From Anaeroplasma bactoclasticum (GTDB lineage: Bacteria; Bacillota_I; Bacilli_A; Acholeplasmatales; Anaeroplasmataceae): a DNA stretch of 64,000 nt. The stretch covers positions 166,247 through 230,246 of the forward strand of contig NZ_QXEV01000002.1 in assembly GCF_003550015.1 (NCBI RefSeq), given 5' to 3'. A program made the position numbers and the translations under genes. Positions 15,901 through 23,200 of the stretch are shown here, one piece after another. The notes beneath the pieces were generated by a model. The model was not told the DNA's origin, searched no databases, and was given only the letters and a program-made list of their open reading frames with translations. Positions within the stretch are counted from its first letter, which is position 1; every line of letters begins with the position of its first letter.

Positions 15901-17445
15901 CATTATAGAAGTAGAAGCGAAGAATTAATTACCTTCTCCAATAATGCATTCTATGCCGATAAGCTTATTACTGTACCTACTCCAAGAATTCATGAGGCAG
16001 GCTTTGGTGTTGACTTCTATTATGATCCTGAGGGTAGATATAATACAGTAACTAGAACGAATGTATTTGAGGCTGCCAAGGTTGCAAGAATGGTAATTGA
16101 GCATTATAAGAATTCGGATAAATCCTTAGGAGTTGTTGCCTTCTCTAGTAGCCAAGCTGATGAAATTCAGCGTGAGCTTGATAAGCTTATAAAGGATGAT
16201 CCATCCTTAAAGAAATATTTCCAAGAGGATATTGATGAACCATTCTTTATTAAAAACCTTGAAACAGTTCAAGGCGATGAAAGAGATAGAATTATCTTCT
16301 CTATATGCTATGCATATAATGAGGATGGTAAATTCATGCAAAGATTCGGTCCTTTAAATGTTAAGGGTGGCGAAAGAAGATTAAATGTAGCTGTAACTAG
16401 AGCGAAGTATAATGTATCTATTGTATCCTCTATAAGATATACAGATATTAAAACAAATACTTCATCTAAGGGTGCGTTATTATTAAGAGATTATTTGCAG
16501 TTTGCAGAAAACGTAGTTGCTGCAAAGAATTATACAGAAGAGTCTAATGGTATTATTAGATCTGTACAGGAGTATTTAGAATCCCTAGGCTATACCGTAT
16601 TACCACAGTATGGCTCATCCGCATTCAAGGTTGACCTTGCGGTAAAGAAGGATGAGGATTTCATAATGGCAATTATGATTGATGGTAAGAGTGAATACTC
16701 CGATAATGTAACAGATACCTATAGACTTGAAAAGCTACTTCTTGAGCGTCAGGGCTGGAAATATTTTAAGCTATTCGCTACAGCTTGGGTAAATAATCAG
16801 GAATCAGAAAAGCAAAGATTATTTGATGCCTTAACTCATGATGAGGATGAGGCAGTAGATGCAATCCAAATTAAAAAGCATGATTCTGATGAAGAAATTG
16901 ATACATACCTACGTGAGGATAATACGGTAGATGTAGATGATTTCAACTTTGAAAGCTATAGAAGATTAGATTTATTCACCTCAAGGAAATCCTTACAAAA
17001 GGGAATTGGTACATTGGTTGAGGCATTAATTCAAGCAGAAGGACCAATTCATAGAGAATATCTATATAAGAGAGTTGCAAACATCATGGAGAAAGAAAAG
17101 CCTAATAAGGAAATTAAAACCGATGTTGATGATAATATTCCTGCAAAGGTTTTACGTATGGGCGATTTCTTTATGAATTTTGATCAGATGAGTAAAATCA
17201 AATTAAGATTGAATTCCGATAGAGAAGCTACTCAAATATATGTAGATGAATATGTGGATGGTATTGTCGGTGTTGTTGCAAAGCAAAACGGTATTACTGT
17301 CCAAGGATGCTATAAAACATTAGTACAAATCTTAGGATTTGATAAGGTTGCAGCATCCACAAGAAAGATACTAGATGAAGCCTTAGAGCATTTAATTCAT
17401 AATAAGAGAATTGAAAGAAGAGGCGACAACCTATATCTATTGTAA
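12952..17445 (+). CDS. DUF4011 / COG1112-type superfamily 1 helicase with nuclease-like tail and DUF3320
   Basis: A 1497-residue SF1 helicase. DUF4011 lies at the N-terminus (LLDLGKRNRLLNY). Walker A QGPPGSGKS is near residue 302, DEAS (Walker B) near 911, GDDKQMPP near 935, QGDERDRI near 1105 and VTRAK near 1147. Residues about 1200-1280 resemble the Vsr-like REase_MTES_1575 domain (FKVDLAV, then MIDGKSE, where IExDG is usual, so the nuclease site may be degenerate). A DUF3320-like segment lies near 1350-1400. Relatives are linked to anti-phage defence or DNA repair, but this clade's job is not established. It is a single-gene unit with its own promoter and terminator, beside other defence-type genes. 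Confidence 0.85.
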   Translation: MTRKELEDRLAAVTNQLLDLGKRNRLLNYTDKGLKTLAILNKNVEEVFRGVKQYRDYTFFPTDEKLLEVSNNPEQELLKPGMDLLNLEDDIVYESVRKLQENKDELICYKQQHGLLKALKALKKEFTFSIVEKGMNSLYLSVCFLHYKEEDIEYKAPLLLIPVEINNDSGAFIIRQYEDEIILNPTLRYYFTSVFNTDLIPYNNEALSTYLEKARAALPEGVILEEGLSLGIYSFYKMNMYNDLIYNRDFVLENSNIRALLGEEHGSWDANFNEPLYPVVNCDSSQLKAIQYAANGKSFCLQGPPGSGKSQTITNMISSMLGVGKKILFVSEKIAALNVVYENLRRVRLSEFALELHSNKANKKEFIENMYRTATLPRYDIELKTRFLGTKYEYFRNNLHNYESYLHEIIPSLGVSLFDLYSIYLDTKSEPVPYELKFMDTFNLMDMDRISKTLRDYAGYSKIIGFSDYRESPLYGLNQISEEYIKSGLRADIEASLDLLKKIEGVRKELHAIGLDASNIIDAMKSLEVADKIVQIKQYKPIYMFKKNRLLINDMIKKYLSYSKEIKTDILNVYKEEVLTLDLAKIRQDYARMMKETKGIFKSQTKEFKELDSKVQSYRVAKAKPEVVVEELNDLAKLKAYKAQADNAAISINKALGSDAITNLRQILLDIKVVDQLPDMSISTQAFNNLKAAWENCDLYFSEQQAEYKNLLNLSRIFKIKQFNITSCTIKEAYDRVAEVNQERNHISNYRRTLEIIDELKEKNAEEFLYYYLDNNYNLDEISQRFKKTFLKNKIDAVHHSGDFLQNFEAESVDEIIEGFRDLDEKTLTINRDIIIAKNSQKRQNGMAVEGSMFKLLEREHEKKTRQKPIRQLLEQIFELALEIKPVFLMSPLSVSTYLANKPNMFDCVIFDEASQIFACDALGSIYRGKQCIIIGDDKQMPPSNFFMAQLDDNSGTDEELEYDMESILDKAMATFETIALKWHYRSRSEELITFSNNAFYADKLITVPTPRIHEAGFGVDFYYDPEGRYNTVTRTNVFEAAKVARMVIEHYKNSDKSLGVVAFSSSQADEIQRELDKLIKDDPSLKKYFQEDIDEPFFIKNLETVQGDERDRIIFSICYAYNEDGKFMQRFGPLNVKGGERRLNVAVTRAKYNVSIVSSIRYTDIKTNTSSKGALLLRDYLQFAENVVAAKNYTEESNGIIRSVQEYLESLGYTVLPQYGSSAFKVDLAVKKDEDFIMAIMIDGKSEYSDNVTDTYRLEKLLLERQGWKYFKLFATAWVNNQESEKQRLFDALTHDEDEAVDAIQIKKHDSDEEIDTYLREDNTVDVDDFNFESYRRLDLFTSRKSLQKGIGTLVEALIQAEGPIHREYLYKRVANIMEKEKPNKEIKTDVDDNIPAKVLRMGDFFMNFDQMSKIKLRLNSDREATQIYVDEYVDGIVGVVAKQNGITVQGCYKTLVQILGFDKVAASTRKILDEALEHLIHNKRIERRGDNLYLL

Positions 17446-17450
17446 GGCTT

Positions 17451-17483
17451 AAGCATCACGAACGGGTTCGTGGTGCTTTTTTT
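17451..17483 (+). terminator. Strong intrinsic terminator
   Basis: AAGCATCACGAA / TTCGTGGTGCTT stem (one G.T pair) followed by seven T. Confidence 0.92.
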
Positions 17484-17575
17484 AAAATTTTTAGTTTTCT
17501 TTTAATTTTTTTTATTTTTCTTCCTATTTATTTATATGGAGGATAGTTCAAATAAATATTTAGGAGGAAATTAAA

Positions 17576-18487
17576 ATGTGTAACAAATTACAATCTATTG
17601 GACTTACTGATTTTTACTTTAAGGAGCTGTGTCAAAGGAGGAAGGATTATTTAGTATTCATATTAAATGGTATTTGTAATCTAAATTTAAAGGAATCAGA
17701 TATTGAGTTTTCTAATACGGAAGAAAGAGATATTTGTACTTTAAAAACCATTAATTATGATATTAAGGTTATATCTAGTAATCTTAAAATTGATATTGAG
17801 GCTCAAATTAAACTTAATTCAAACGAAAAGAATGAAAATGGAGAATATGTTTATGATGTATCTAGATCATTCTATTATTTAGCTGTATTACATTCTAGAG
17901 GATATGATTATAAGGAAAAGGGATATGAAAAAAGAAGATCTATAGTAGTATTTTTATATAAGTATGATATTGCAGGAGATGATTCTATACAAAAGATTGG
18001 AATGCATAATTATTCAACCAAAGTAGATTATGATGATATGTTAGTATATGCTGTATCCCTTGAAAAAATACCTGAAAATAGTAAAATAGAACTGGATAGG
18101 GCATTAAAGCTTTTATCTTCACTAGATATGACACCATATCTAGATGATAATTCCAGTGTAATAAGGAGGGCTGCCGACATGTTATGTGATTATGATAAGA
18201 GCGAAAAAGCACAAATGGAAAGAGATGCAAGAAATAAACAAGAACTAGAGCAGTATACTCTTTTAAATGCAGCTAAAAAAGAAGGCCATGAAGAAGGTAA
18301 GGCAGAAGGAATTGAAGAAGGCATCGAAAAAGGCATAGTAATTGGAGAAGAAAAAGGCATCGAAAAGGGAAAAAAGGAAAACCAATTAGAAACTATTAAA
18401 ATTTTATTTGAAACTGGCTTATCAAAAGAAGATATTGCTAAGCACTTAAGGCTGGACTTAGAGTATGTAAAGGAAGTATTGAAGTAA
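17576..18487 (+). CDS. Rpn family recombination-promoting nuclease / PD-(D/E)XK putative transposase
   Basis: A 303-residue protein of the Rpn/PDDEXK_2 family, found as so-called transposases in many Bacillota and shown in E. coli to be DNA endonucleases with anti-phage roles. The core starts with TDFYFKELCQ, and LKIDIEAQIK (residues 74-83) supplies the (D/E)xQ catalytic strand. The tail is a Gly/Glu/Lys-rich helix with a four-residue period (GIEEGIEKGIVIGEEKGIEKG), then a conserved end, DLEYVKEVLK. TTAGGAGG precedes the ATG. Codon 202 is an in-frame ATG behind TAAGGAGG, described separately. Two tail-only paralogues follow. Confidence 0.85.
   Translation: MCNKLQSIGLTDFYFKELCQRRKDYLVFILNGICNLNLKESDIEFSNTEERDICTLKTINYDIKVISSNLKIDIEAQIKLNSNEKNENGEYVYDVSRSFYYLAVLHSRGYDYKEKGYEKRRSIVVFLYKYDIAGDDSIQKIGMHNYSTKVDYDDMLVYAVSLEKIPENSKIELDRALKLLSSLDMTPYLDDNSSVIRRAADMLCDYDKSEKAQMERDARNKQELEQYTLLNAAKKEGHEEGKAEGIEEGIEKGIVIGEEKGIEKGKKENQLETIKILFETGLSKEDIAKHLRLDLEYVKEVLK
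18179..18487 (+). CDS. Putative internal small Rpn protein (RpnS-type) from an in-frame start
   Basis: TAAGGAGG at 18162-18169 lies nine bases before ATG 18179, in frame with the 303-residue Rpn protein. Initiation here would give a 102-residue C-terminal protein lacking the nuclease core. Work on E. coli Rpn proteins shows that such intragenic small proteins inhibit the full-length toxin. The sequence signal is clear; translation and function here are inferred. Confidence 0.55.
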   Translation: MLCDYDKSEKAQMERDARNKQELEQYTLLNAAKKEGHEEGKAEGIEEGIEKGIVIGEEKGIEKGKKENQLETIKILFETGLSKEDIAKHLRLDLEYVKEVLK

Positions 18488-18597
18488 GTATTAGAATTTC
18501 TAGTGATATAAGTAGCTATTGGAGGATTATATATAATGGTTCAATATACAGAAGAAGAAAGAAAAATGCTTGAAAGATACGAATTGGAAAGAGATGC
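18458..18597 (+). repeat. 140-bp direct repeat, copy 1 (Rpn tail / intergenic / next start)
   Basis: This segment recurs 285 bases downstream (18743-18882) with about two substitutions. It holds the last codons of one tail module, the intergenic spacer, the ribosome binding site and the first 20 or so codons of the next small gene, which shows a recent tandem duplication. Confidence 0.9.
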
Positions 18598-18772
18598 TAA
18601 AAATAAACAAGAACTAGAGCAGTATACTCTTTTAAATGCAGCTAAAGCCGAAGGAAAAAAAGAAAACCAATTAGAAACTATTAAAACTATGTTTGAAAAG
18701 GGTGCATCTATAGAAAATATAGCATACCTCTTAGATCTTGATTTAGAGTATGTAAAAGAAGTATTGAAGTAA
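18536..18772 (+). CDS. Free-standing Rpn C-terminal module (78 residues), copy 1
   Basis: The protein lacks any nuclease core. After a new 20-residue start (MVQYTEEERKMLERYELERD) it matches the C-terminal region of the upstream Rpn protein: NKQELEQYTLLNAAK is shared exactly and DLEYVKEVLK ends both. It has its own TTGGAGG ribosome binding site ten bases before the ATG. It resembles the small antitoxin form of Rpn as a separate gene. It could also be debris of a partly deleted Rpn gene, but the intact frame, ribosome binding site and duplication favour a maintained product. Confidence 0.6.
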   Translation: MVQYTEEERKMLERYELERDAKNKQELEQYTLLNAAKAEGKKENQLETIKTMFEKGASIENIAYLLDLDLEYVKEVLK

Positions 18773-18882
18773 GTATTAGAATTTCTAGTGATATAAGTAG
18801 CTATTGGAGGATTACATATAATGGTTCAATATACAGAAGAAGAAAGAAAAATGCTTGAAAGATACGAATTGGAAAGAGATGC
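18743..18882 (+). repeat. 140-bp direct repeat, copy 2
   Basis: Second copy of the 18458-18597 repeat, offset by 285 bases, nearly identical including the non-coding spacer. Confidence 0.9.
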
Positions 18883-19057
18883 CAGAAATAAGGCAGAATT
18901 AGAATACTATACTCTTTTAAATGCAGCCAAAAAGGAAGGCCATGAAGAAGGTAAGGCAGAGATTATTAAGTCTATGCATGACTTTGGAATGTCCATAGAG
19001 GAAATTGCAAAAGTATGTAAGTTAGATATAGATTATATAAAAGAAGTATTGAAATAG
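18821..19057 (+). CDS. Free-standing Rpn C-terminal module (78 residues), copy 2
   Basis: The first 22 residues are identical to copy 1, then the tail diverges (AELEYYTLLNAAKKEGHEEGKAEIIKSMHDFGMSIEEIAKVCKL, shown in part). The GHEEGKAE block matches the full-length Rpn protein rather than copy 1, so the tails appear shuffled among paralogues. It has its own GGAGG site and is the last gene before a terminator. No catalytic residues are present. Role inferred as for copy 1. Confidence 0.6.
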   Translation: MVQYTEEERKMLERYELERDARNKAELEYYTLLNAAKKEGHEEGKAEIIKSMHDFGMSIEEIAKVCKLDIDYIKEVLK

Positions 19058-19069
19058 TTATTATAGAAT

Positions 19070-19098
19070 TGGTATGATGATGAGTCATACCATTTTTT
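19070..19098 (+). terminator. Intrinsic terminator closing the Rpn group
   Basis: TGGTATGA / TCATACCA hairpin followed by six T. A second hairpin, CAAAAGTATACTTTTG plus T-run, lies just downstream at about 19104-19125. Confidence 0.85.
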
Positions 19099-19256
19099 AT
19101 ATAACAAAAGTATACTTTTGTTTTTATATAATAAAATGTTTTCATAGTATTTAGTGAAATAGTGTTATGTTGTTTTTTCAATATAGTTATGCTAAAATTA
19201 ACAATGGATATTTATTCTATTTATAAATAAATAGATAGAAGAAAGGAGTGATTGAA

Positions 19257-19757
19257 ATGTTAAATTATATACTACAATTCATAATTAATAATATATTTTA
19301 CATTCTTCCTATTTTAGGTATTTTCACTATTTCTGCTATCTATAGTACAAAAGCAAGAAGCTTTGCTTTATTTACTTTAAGCTTCATTTTATTAGTTGGT
19401 CTTATTTTCATTATCAATCATTATAGTAATAATAATGATACATTAAGAAGCATATTAGTAACTATCATTACATTATTCTGTAATGTATTCCAAGTATTAG
19501 TTTATGCATTCTTATTAAATGTTTCTGTATTCCAAATTGTATACTCTGCTGGAGTATACGATATGTGCTACAATTTAGCCTTTGATATTGTTGTTGCTAT
19601 CGTTGTTGGATTAATTCATTTAACATTCTCTATTAAGGGATTCTTTAAAAAGACTTATTTACAATTAAGTAATTATATAATTGCTTCATTTCAATATGCA
19701 AAGAAAATAATTTTAGATTCTATTTTTGGCTCTTTCTATCAGGTTATGAGAGATTAA
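19257..19757 (+). CDS. Hypothetical four-helix membrane protein
   Basis: A 166-residue protein with about four membrane segments (near 8-25, 30-50, 60-80 and 95-120) and an amphipathic C-terminal helix. I do not recognise a family. ATG 19257 is preferred to GTG 19248 because the GTG overlaps the AAGGAG ribosome binding site. It lies just before the capsule locus and is separated from it by a weak hairpin with a T-run at 19758-19786, so a role in the locus is uncertain. Confidence 0.6.
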   Translation: MLNYILQFIINNIFYILPILGIFTISAIYSTKARSFALFTLSFILLVGLIFIINHYSNNNDTLRSILVTIITLFCNVFQVLVYAFLLNVSVFQIVYSAGVYDMCYNLAFDIVVAIVVGLIHLTFSIKGFFKKTYLQLSNYIIASFQYAKKIILDSIFGSFYQVMRD

Positions 19758-19786
19758 TTTCTAATATTTTTAGAAATATTTTTTGT
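19758..19786 (+). terminator. Weak intrinsic terminator
   Basis: TTTCTAA / TTAGAAA hairpin, AT-rich, followed by a TATTTTTT tract. Confidence 0.5.
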
Positions 19787-19819
19787 GTTGTCTAAACTAT
19801 GATAAGGGGGCTTTTTATT

Positions 19820-20479
19820 ATGGAAAAAGAAAATAATACAATTAAAGAATATAAATATAAGAAAAAACCAATTTTTGCATTCTGTAAAAGAACATTTGAT
19901 ATATTATCATCAGGAATCTTTTTATTACTATTTGGATGGTTTATCTTACTGATGGTATTAATTAAATGGCTAGAGGATTTTCATAATCCAATATATACAT
20001 CTATAAGAGTTGGAAAAAATGGAAAGCTAATTAAGTTCCATAAAATTAGAAGTATGTGTCCAAACGCAGATAAAATGAAGGATGAACTAATTGCTAAAGG
20101 ATTAAATGAAGCAGATGGTCCTGCATTCAAAATGAAAAATGATCCAAGAATTACTAAATTTGGTAAATTCTTAAGAAAAACTTCTATAGATGAGTTACCT
20201 CAAATTTGGGATATCTTCATAGGAAGAATTTCTGTAGTAGGACCTAGAAGTCCACTACCTAATGAAGTGAATGAATATACCCCATATCAATTACATAGAT
20301 TAGATGTAAAGGGTGGACTTTTATGCTTATGGCAAATACAGCATAATAGAAATGATTTATCCTTTGATGAATGGATTGACCTAGATTTAGAATATATTCA
20401 AAAAAGAAGTATCTTATTAGATTTAAAAATAATATTTAAAGGAGCTTGGATGGTTCTATTTGACCGTTCAGGTGAGTAA
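19820..20479 (+). CDS. Sugar transferase, priming phosphoglycosyl transferase (WcaJ/WbaP C-terminal type)
   Basis: Membrane enzyme that moves a sugar-1-phosphate from a nucleotide sugar to undecaprenyl phosphate, starting repeat-unit assembly. A 219-residue short form with one N-terminal membrane hairpin (KRTFDILSSGIFLLL), then the catalytic KFHKIRSMCPNADK region, and DELPQIWDIFIGRISVVGPR, the family signature (given here in part; residues near 130-150). ATG 19820 follows AAGGGGG; ATG 19799 is upstream of that site. It heads the polysaccharide locus. The sugar it transfers cannot be read from sequence. Confidence 0.92.
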   Translation: MEKENNTIKEYKYKKKPIFAFCKRTFDILSSGIFLLLFGWFILLMVLIKWLEDFHNPIYTSIRVGKNGKLIKFHKIRSMCPNADKMKDELIAKGLNEADGPAFKMKNDPRITKFGKFLRKTSIDELPQIWDIFIGRISVVGPRSPLPNEVNEYTPYQLHRLDVKGGLLCLWQIQHNRNDLSFDEWIDLDLEYIQKRSILLDLKIIFKGAWMVLFDRSGE

Positions 20480-20498
20480 ATATATAGGTGTAAAAAAC

Positions 20499-21632
20499 AT
20501 GGAGAAAGTATTACATATTTCGAAATACTATTATCCTTTTATTGGCGGAGTGGAACAAGTAGCGAGAGACTGCGTTGATTCACTTAAAGGCAAATATGAA
20601 CAAAAGGTAATTTGCTTTAATCATGATAAAGGAGATAGTGTTGATAATGTTGATGGAGTAGAGGTAGTGAGAGCCTCTTGCTTCGCTAAAATTGCATCCC
20701 AATCATTAAGCATAGACTATAATAAATTATTCAAAAAGGTAATAGAAGAATTTAAACCAGATTATGTTATTTTCCACTATCCAAATCCATTTGTAGCATC
20801 AATACTTACAAAGTATTTAAAGAAGAAAACATTTAAGTTTATTCTTTGGTGGCATTTGGATATTGTGAAACAAAAGGTATTAAAGGTATTCTTTGAAGGT
20901 CAAAATAAAGAATTATTAAAGTATGCAGATAGAATTGTAGCTACTTCACCAAATTATATTGAAGGGAGCCCATACTTATCTAAAAACAAGAAAAAATGCT
21001 CAATTATTCCTTGTTGCTTTAATGAAGAAAGAATTGCATATACAGATGATAATGTAAAAGAAGCATTAAAAATTAAAGAAAAATATGAAGGCAAAACAAT
21101 TTTATTTGCCTTTGGTAGACATGTACCATATAAAGGATTAACATATTTAATTCAAGCATCTAAATTATTAGATGAATCCTATAAAGTATTAATTGGTGGA
21201 AAAGGTCCTTTAACAGAGGAATTAGAGCATGAGGCAAAGGGAGATTCAAAAGTAGAATTCTTAGGTAAGATTTCTGATGAAGAATTGAAGAATTATTTCC
21301 TTGCTTCTGATATATTTTGTTTTCCATCCATTACCAAAAACGAAGCATTTGGTATTGGCCTTGCGGAAGCAATGTATTTTGCAAAGCCTGCAGTTACATT
21401 CCATATTGAATGCAGCGGTGTAAACTGGGTTTCCATTAAAGATGAAACAGGTTTAGAATGTGAAAATGGTAATGTAAAATCTTATGCAGAAGCTATAAAG
21501 AAGCTTGCTTCATCAAAGGAATTAAGAGAAAAGCTTGGTAATGCTGCAAGATTAAGAACATTAAATAATTTTACATTTACTAAATTTAAGGAAAATACAA
21601 TCGAATTATTAGAATCCTTAAAGGAGGAATAA
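20499..21632 (+). CDS. Glycosyltransferase family 4
   Basis: A 377-residue GT-B fold transferase. The N-terminal acceptor domain starts KVLHISKYYYPFIGGVEQV. The C-terminal donor domain has GRHVPYKGLTYLIQA near residue 205 and the EX7E-type region TKNEAFGIGLAEAM near 280. It acts in the cytoplasm on lipid-linked sugar. ATG 20499 follows AGGTG at nine bases; the upstream TTG at 20460 is inside the sugar transferase gene. It lies next to ManC, so the donor may be GDP-mannose (inference). Confidence 0.88.
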   Translation: MEKVLHISKYYYPFIGGVEQVARDCVDSLKGKYEQKVICFNHDKGDSVDNVDGVEVVRASCFAKIASQSLSIDYNKLFKKVIEEFKPDYVIFHYPNPFVASILTKYLKKKTFKFILWWHLDIVKQKVLKVFFEGQNKELLKYADRIVATSPNYIEGSPYLSKNKKKCSIIPCCFNEERIAYTDDNVKEALKIKEKYEGKTILFAFGRHVPYKGLTYLIQASKLLDESYKVLIGGKGPLTEELEHEAKGDSKVEFLGKISDEELKNYFLASDIFCFPSITKNEAFGIGLAEAMYFAKPAVTFHIECSGVNWVSIKDETGLECENGNVKSYAEAIKKLASSKELREKLGNAARLRTLNNFTFTKFKENTIELLESLKEE

Positions 21633-21633
21633 T

Positions 21634-22686
21634 ATGGCTCTTACATTTTTGATTATGGCTGGTGGATCTGGTGAAAGATTTTGGCCATTATCCACAAGAG
21701 AAAAGCCAAAGCAATTACTAAAAATATTTTCAGATAAATCCTTAATTCGTTTAGCATATGAAAGAATATTCCCCTTAGTACCTAAGGAAAATATCTTCAT
21801 TGCAACAAATTCAATTCAGGTTCCTGCATTGAAAGAGGATTTAGCTGAATTAAAGGATGAAAATATCATCATTGAACCAATGTTTAAGGACACTGCAGCT
21901 GCAATTGCCTATGGTTCAACGATTATATCGAAATATTTTGATAATCCTACAATAGTAGTATTAGCATCCGATCATTTAATTCAGGACGAAGAAGAATTTA
22001 GAAAAGTAATCAAGCTTGCAGAAGAAGATGCAAGCAAAGGTAATATAGTTACTTTAGGTATGAAACCTACATACCCTGAAACTGGCTATGGCTATATTGA
22101 ATGTAGAAATCCAAAATTAAATGTTCCAACGAAATCTCTAGGCTTTAGAGAAAAGCCTAAATACGAGATTGCAAAGGAATACTTTGAATCTGGTAATTAT
22201 TTATGGAATTCTGGAATGTTTATCTTTAGATATGATGTGATTATGGAAGCCTTAAAGAAATATAAGGTTGGTCATTTTAATACCATAAATAAAATCACAA
22301 AGATTATAAATAAAAATGAAGGAGAGAAAACTGCAGAAGCAGTTAAGCCTTATTTTGAAGAATTTGAAAGAATCTCCATTGACTTTGCAGTGATGGAGCA
22401 TGCAGATAATATTAATGTAATTCCAGCATCCTTTGGCTGGAATGATGTTGGAGGCTTTTTAGCCTTCAGCGAATTATTTGATTCTGATAAAGATAATAAT
22501 GTCATTAGAAACATTAAATGCATTAGTGTAGATTCAAATAATAATATTATCGTATCGAATGATAATGTACAAAGAGTTTCCTTACTTGGAGTATCTAATA
22601 TGATTATTGCAGTAACTAAGGATGACATCTTAGTTTGTGCAAAAGAGAAAAACCAAGAAATTAAAAAGATTTTAAAATTAATTTAA
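21634..22686 (+). CDS. manC: Mannose-1-phosphate guanylyltransferase
   Basis: Makes GDP-mannose from GTP and mannose-1-phosphate. The N-terminal MAGGSGERFWPLS is the pyrophosphorylase signature and REKPKQLL follows. SDHLIQDEEEF near residue 110 and EKPKYEIA are also typical. It is a 350-residue single-domain form without the isomerase tail seen in some ManC proteins; that activity is encoded in the ManA-Gmd fusion two genes downstream. It starts one base after the previous stop, with AAGGAGGAA as ribosome binding site. Confidence 0.93.
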   Translation: MALTFLIMAGGSGERFWPLSTREKPKQLLKIFSDKSLIRLAYERIFPLVPKENIFIATNSIQVPALKEDLAELKDENIIIEPMFKDTAAAIAYGSTIISKYFDNPTIVVLASDHLIQDEEEFRKVIKLAEEDASKGNIVTLGMKPTYPETGYGYIECRNPKLNVPTKSLGFREKPKYEIAKEYFESGNYLWNSGMFIFRYDVIMEALKKYKVGHFNTINKITKIINKNEGEKTAEAVKPYFEEFERISIDFAVMEHADNINVIPASFGWNDVGGFLAFSELFDSDKDNNVIRNIKCISVDSNNNIIVSNDNVQRVSLLGVSNMIIAVTKDDILVCAKEKNQEIKKILKLI

Positions 22687-22703
22687 CTTAGGTGGAAAAT
22701 ACT

Positions 22704-23189
22704 ATGAATAAAATAGAGCAGTTTTTTATCAGTCGCTTACAGCATTATAACCATATTAAATACTGGAAAATGCGATATTATATTCAAAATAAGGATAAAG
22801 GCTTTAAACTAAAAAAGATTTTATACCTTTATAAAATAAAGAAGAGCGATGCATTTAACTGCTGTAGCTTTGGATCATCAATTCATGGTGGTGCAAAGTT
22901 TAAAACTCCTCCAATTTTACCTCATGGCCCAAAAGGAATCATTGTTAATGAGTTTTCTACTATTGGAGAAAACTGTAAAATATTCCATCAAGTTACGTTA
23001 GGTGAAAAGAATGGCAAAGCTCCAACTATAGGGGATAACGTAATTATTTATCCTGGAGCTAAGATTGTTGGTGGAATTACCGTTGGAAATAATGCAGTAA
23101 TCGGACCAAATTCAGTTGTGGTTAAGGATGTACCAGATAATGCGGTTGTATCTGGAATACCAGCCGTTGTAATTAAAATGAAGCAATAA
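22704..23189 (+). CDS. Serine acetyltransferase-like hexapeptide O-acetyltransferase
   Basis: A 161-residue left-handed beta-helix protein with hexapeptide turns (GENCKIFHQVTLG, GDNVIIYPGAKIVGG, GNNAVIGPNSVV). The block starting at SSIHGGAKF resembles serine acetyltransferases, but the N-terminal SAT domain is too short for CysE. In this place it most likely O-acetylates a sugar of the polysaccharide. ATG 22704 is chosen because AGGTGG is eight bases upstream; GTG 22692 lies inside that site. Confidence 0.82.
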   Translation: MNKIEQFFISRLQHYNHIKYWKMRYYIQNKDKGFKLKKILYLYKIKKSDAFNCCSFGSSIHGGAKFKTPPILPHGPKGIIVNEFSTIGENCKIFHQVTLGEKNGKAPTIGDNVIIYPGAKIVGGITVGNNAVIGPNSVVVKDVPDNAVVSGIPAVVIKMKQ

Positions 23190-23200
23190 ATGGTGATATT

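Noticed and set aside
17576..18487. A mobile element based on the 'transposase' label of Rpn proteins
   Set aside because: No terminal inverted repeats or target duplications flank it; Rpn proteins are nucleases, and the nearby repeats are tandem duplications of the tail module.
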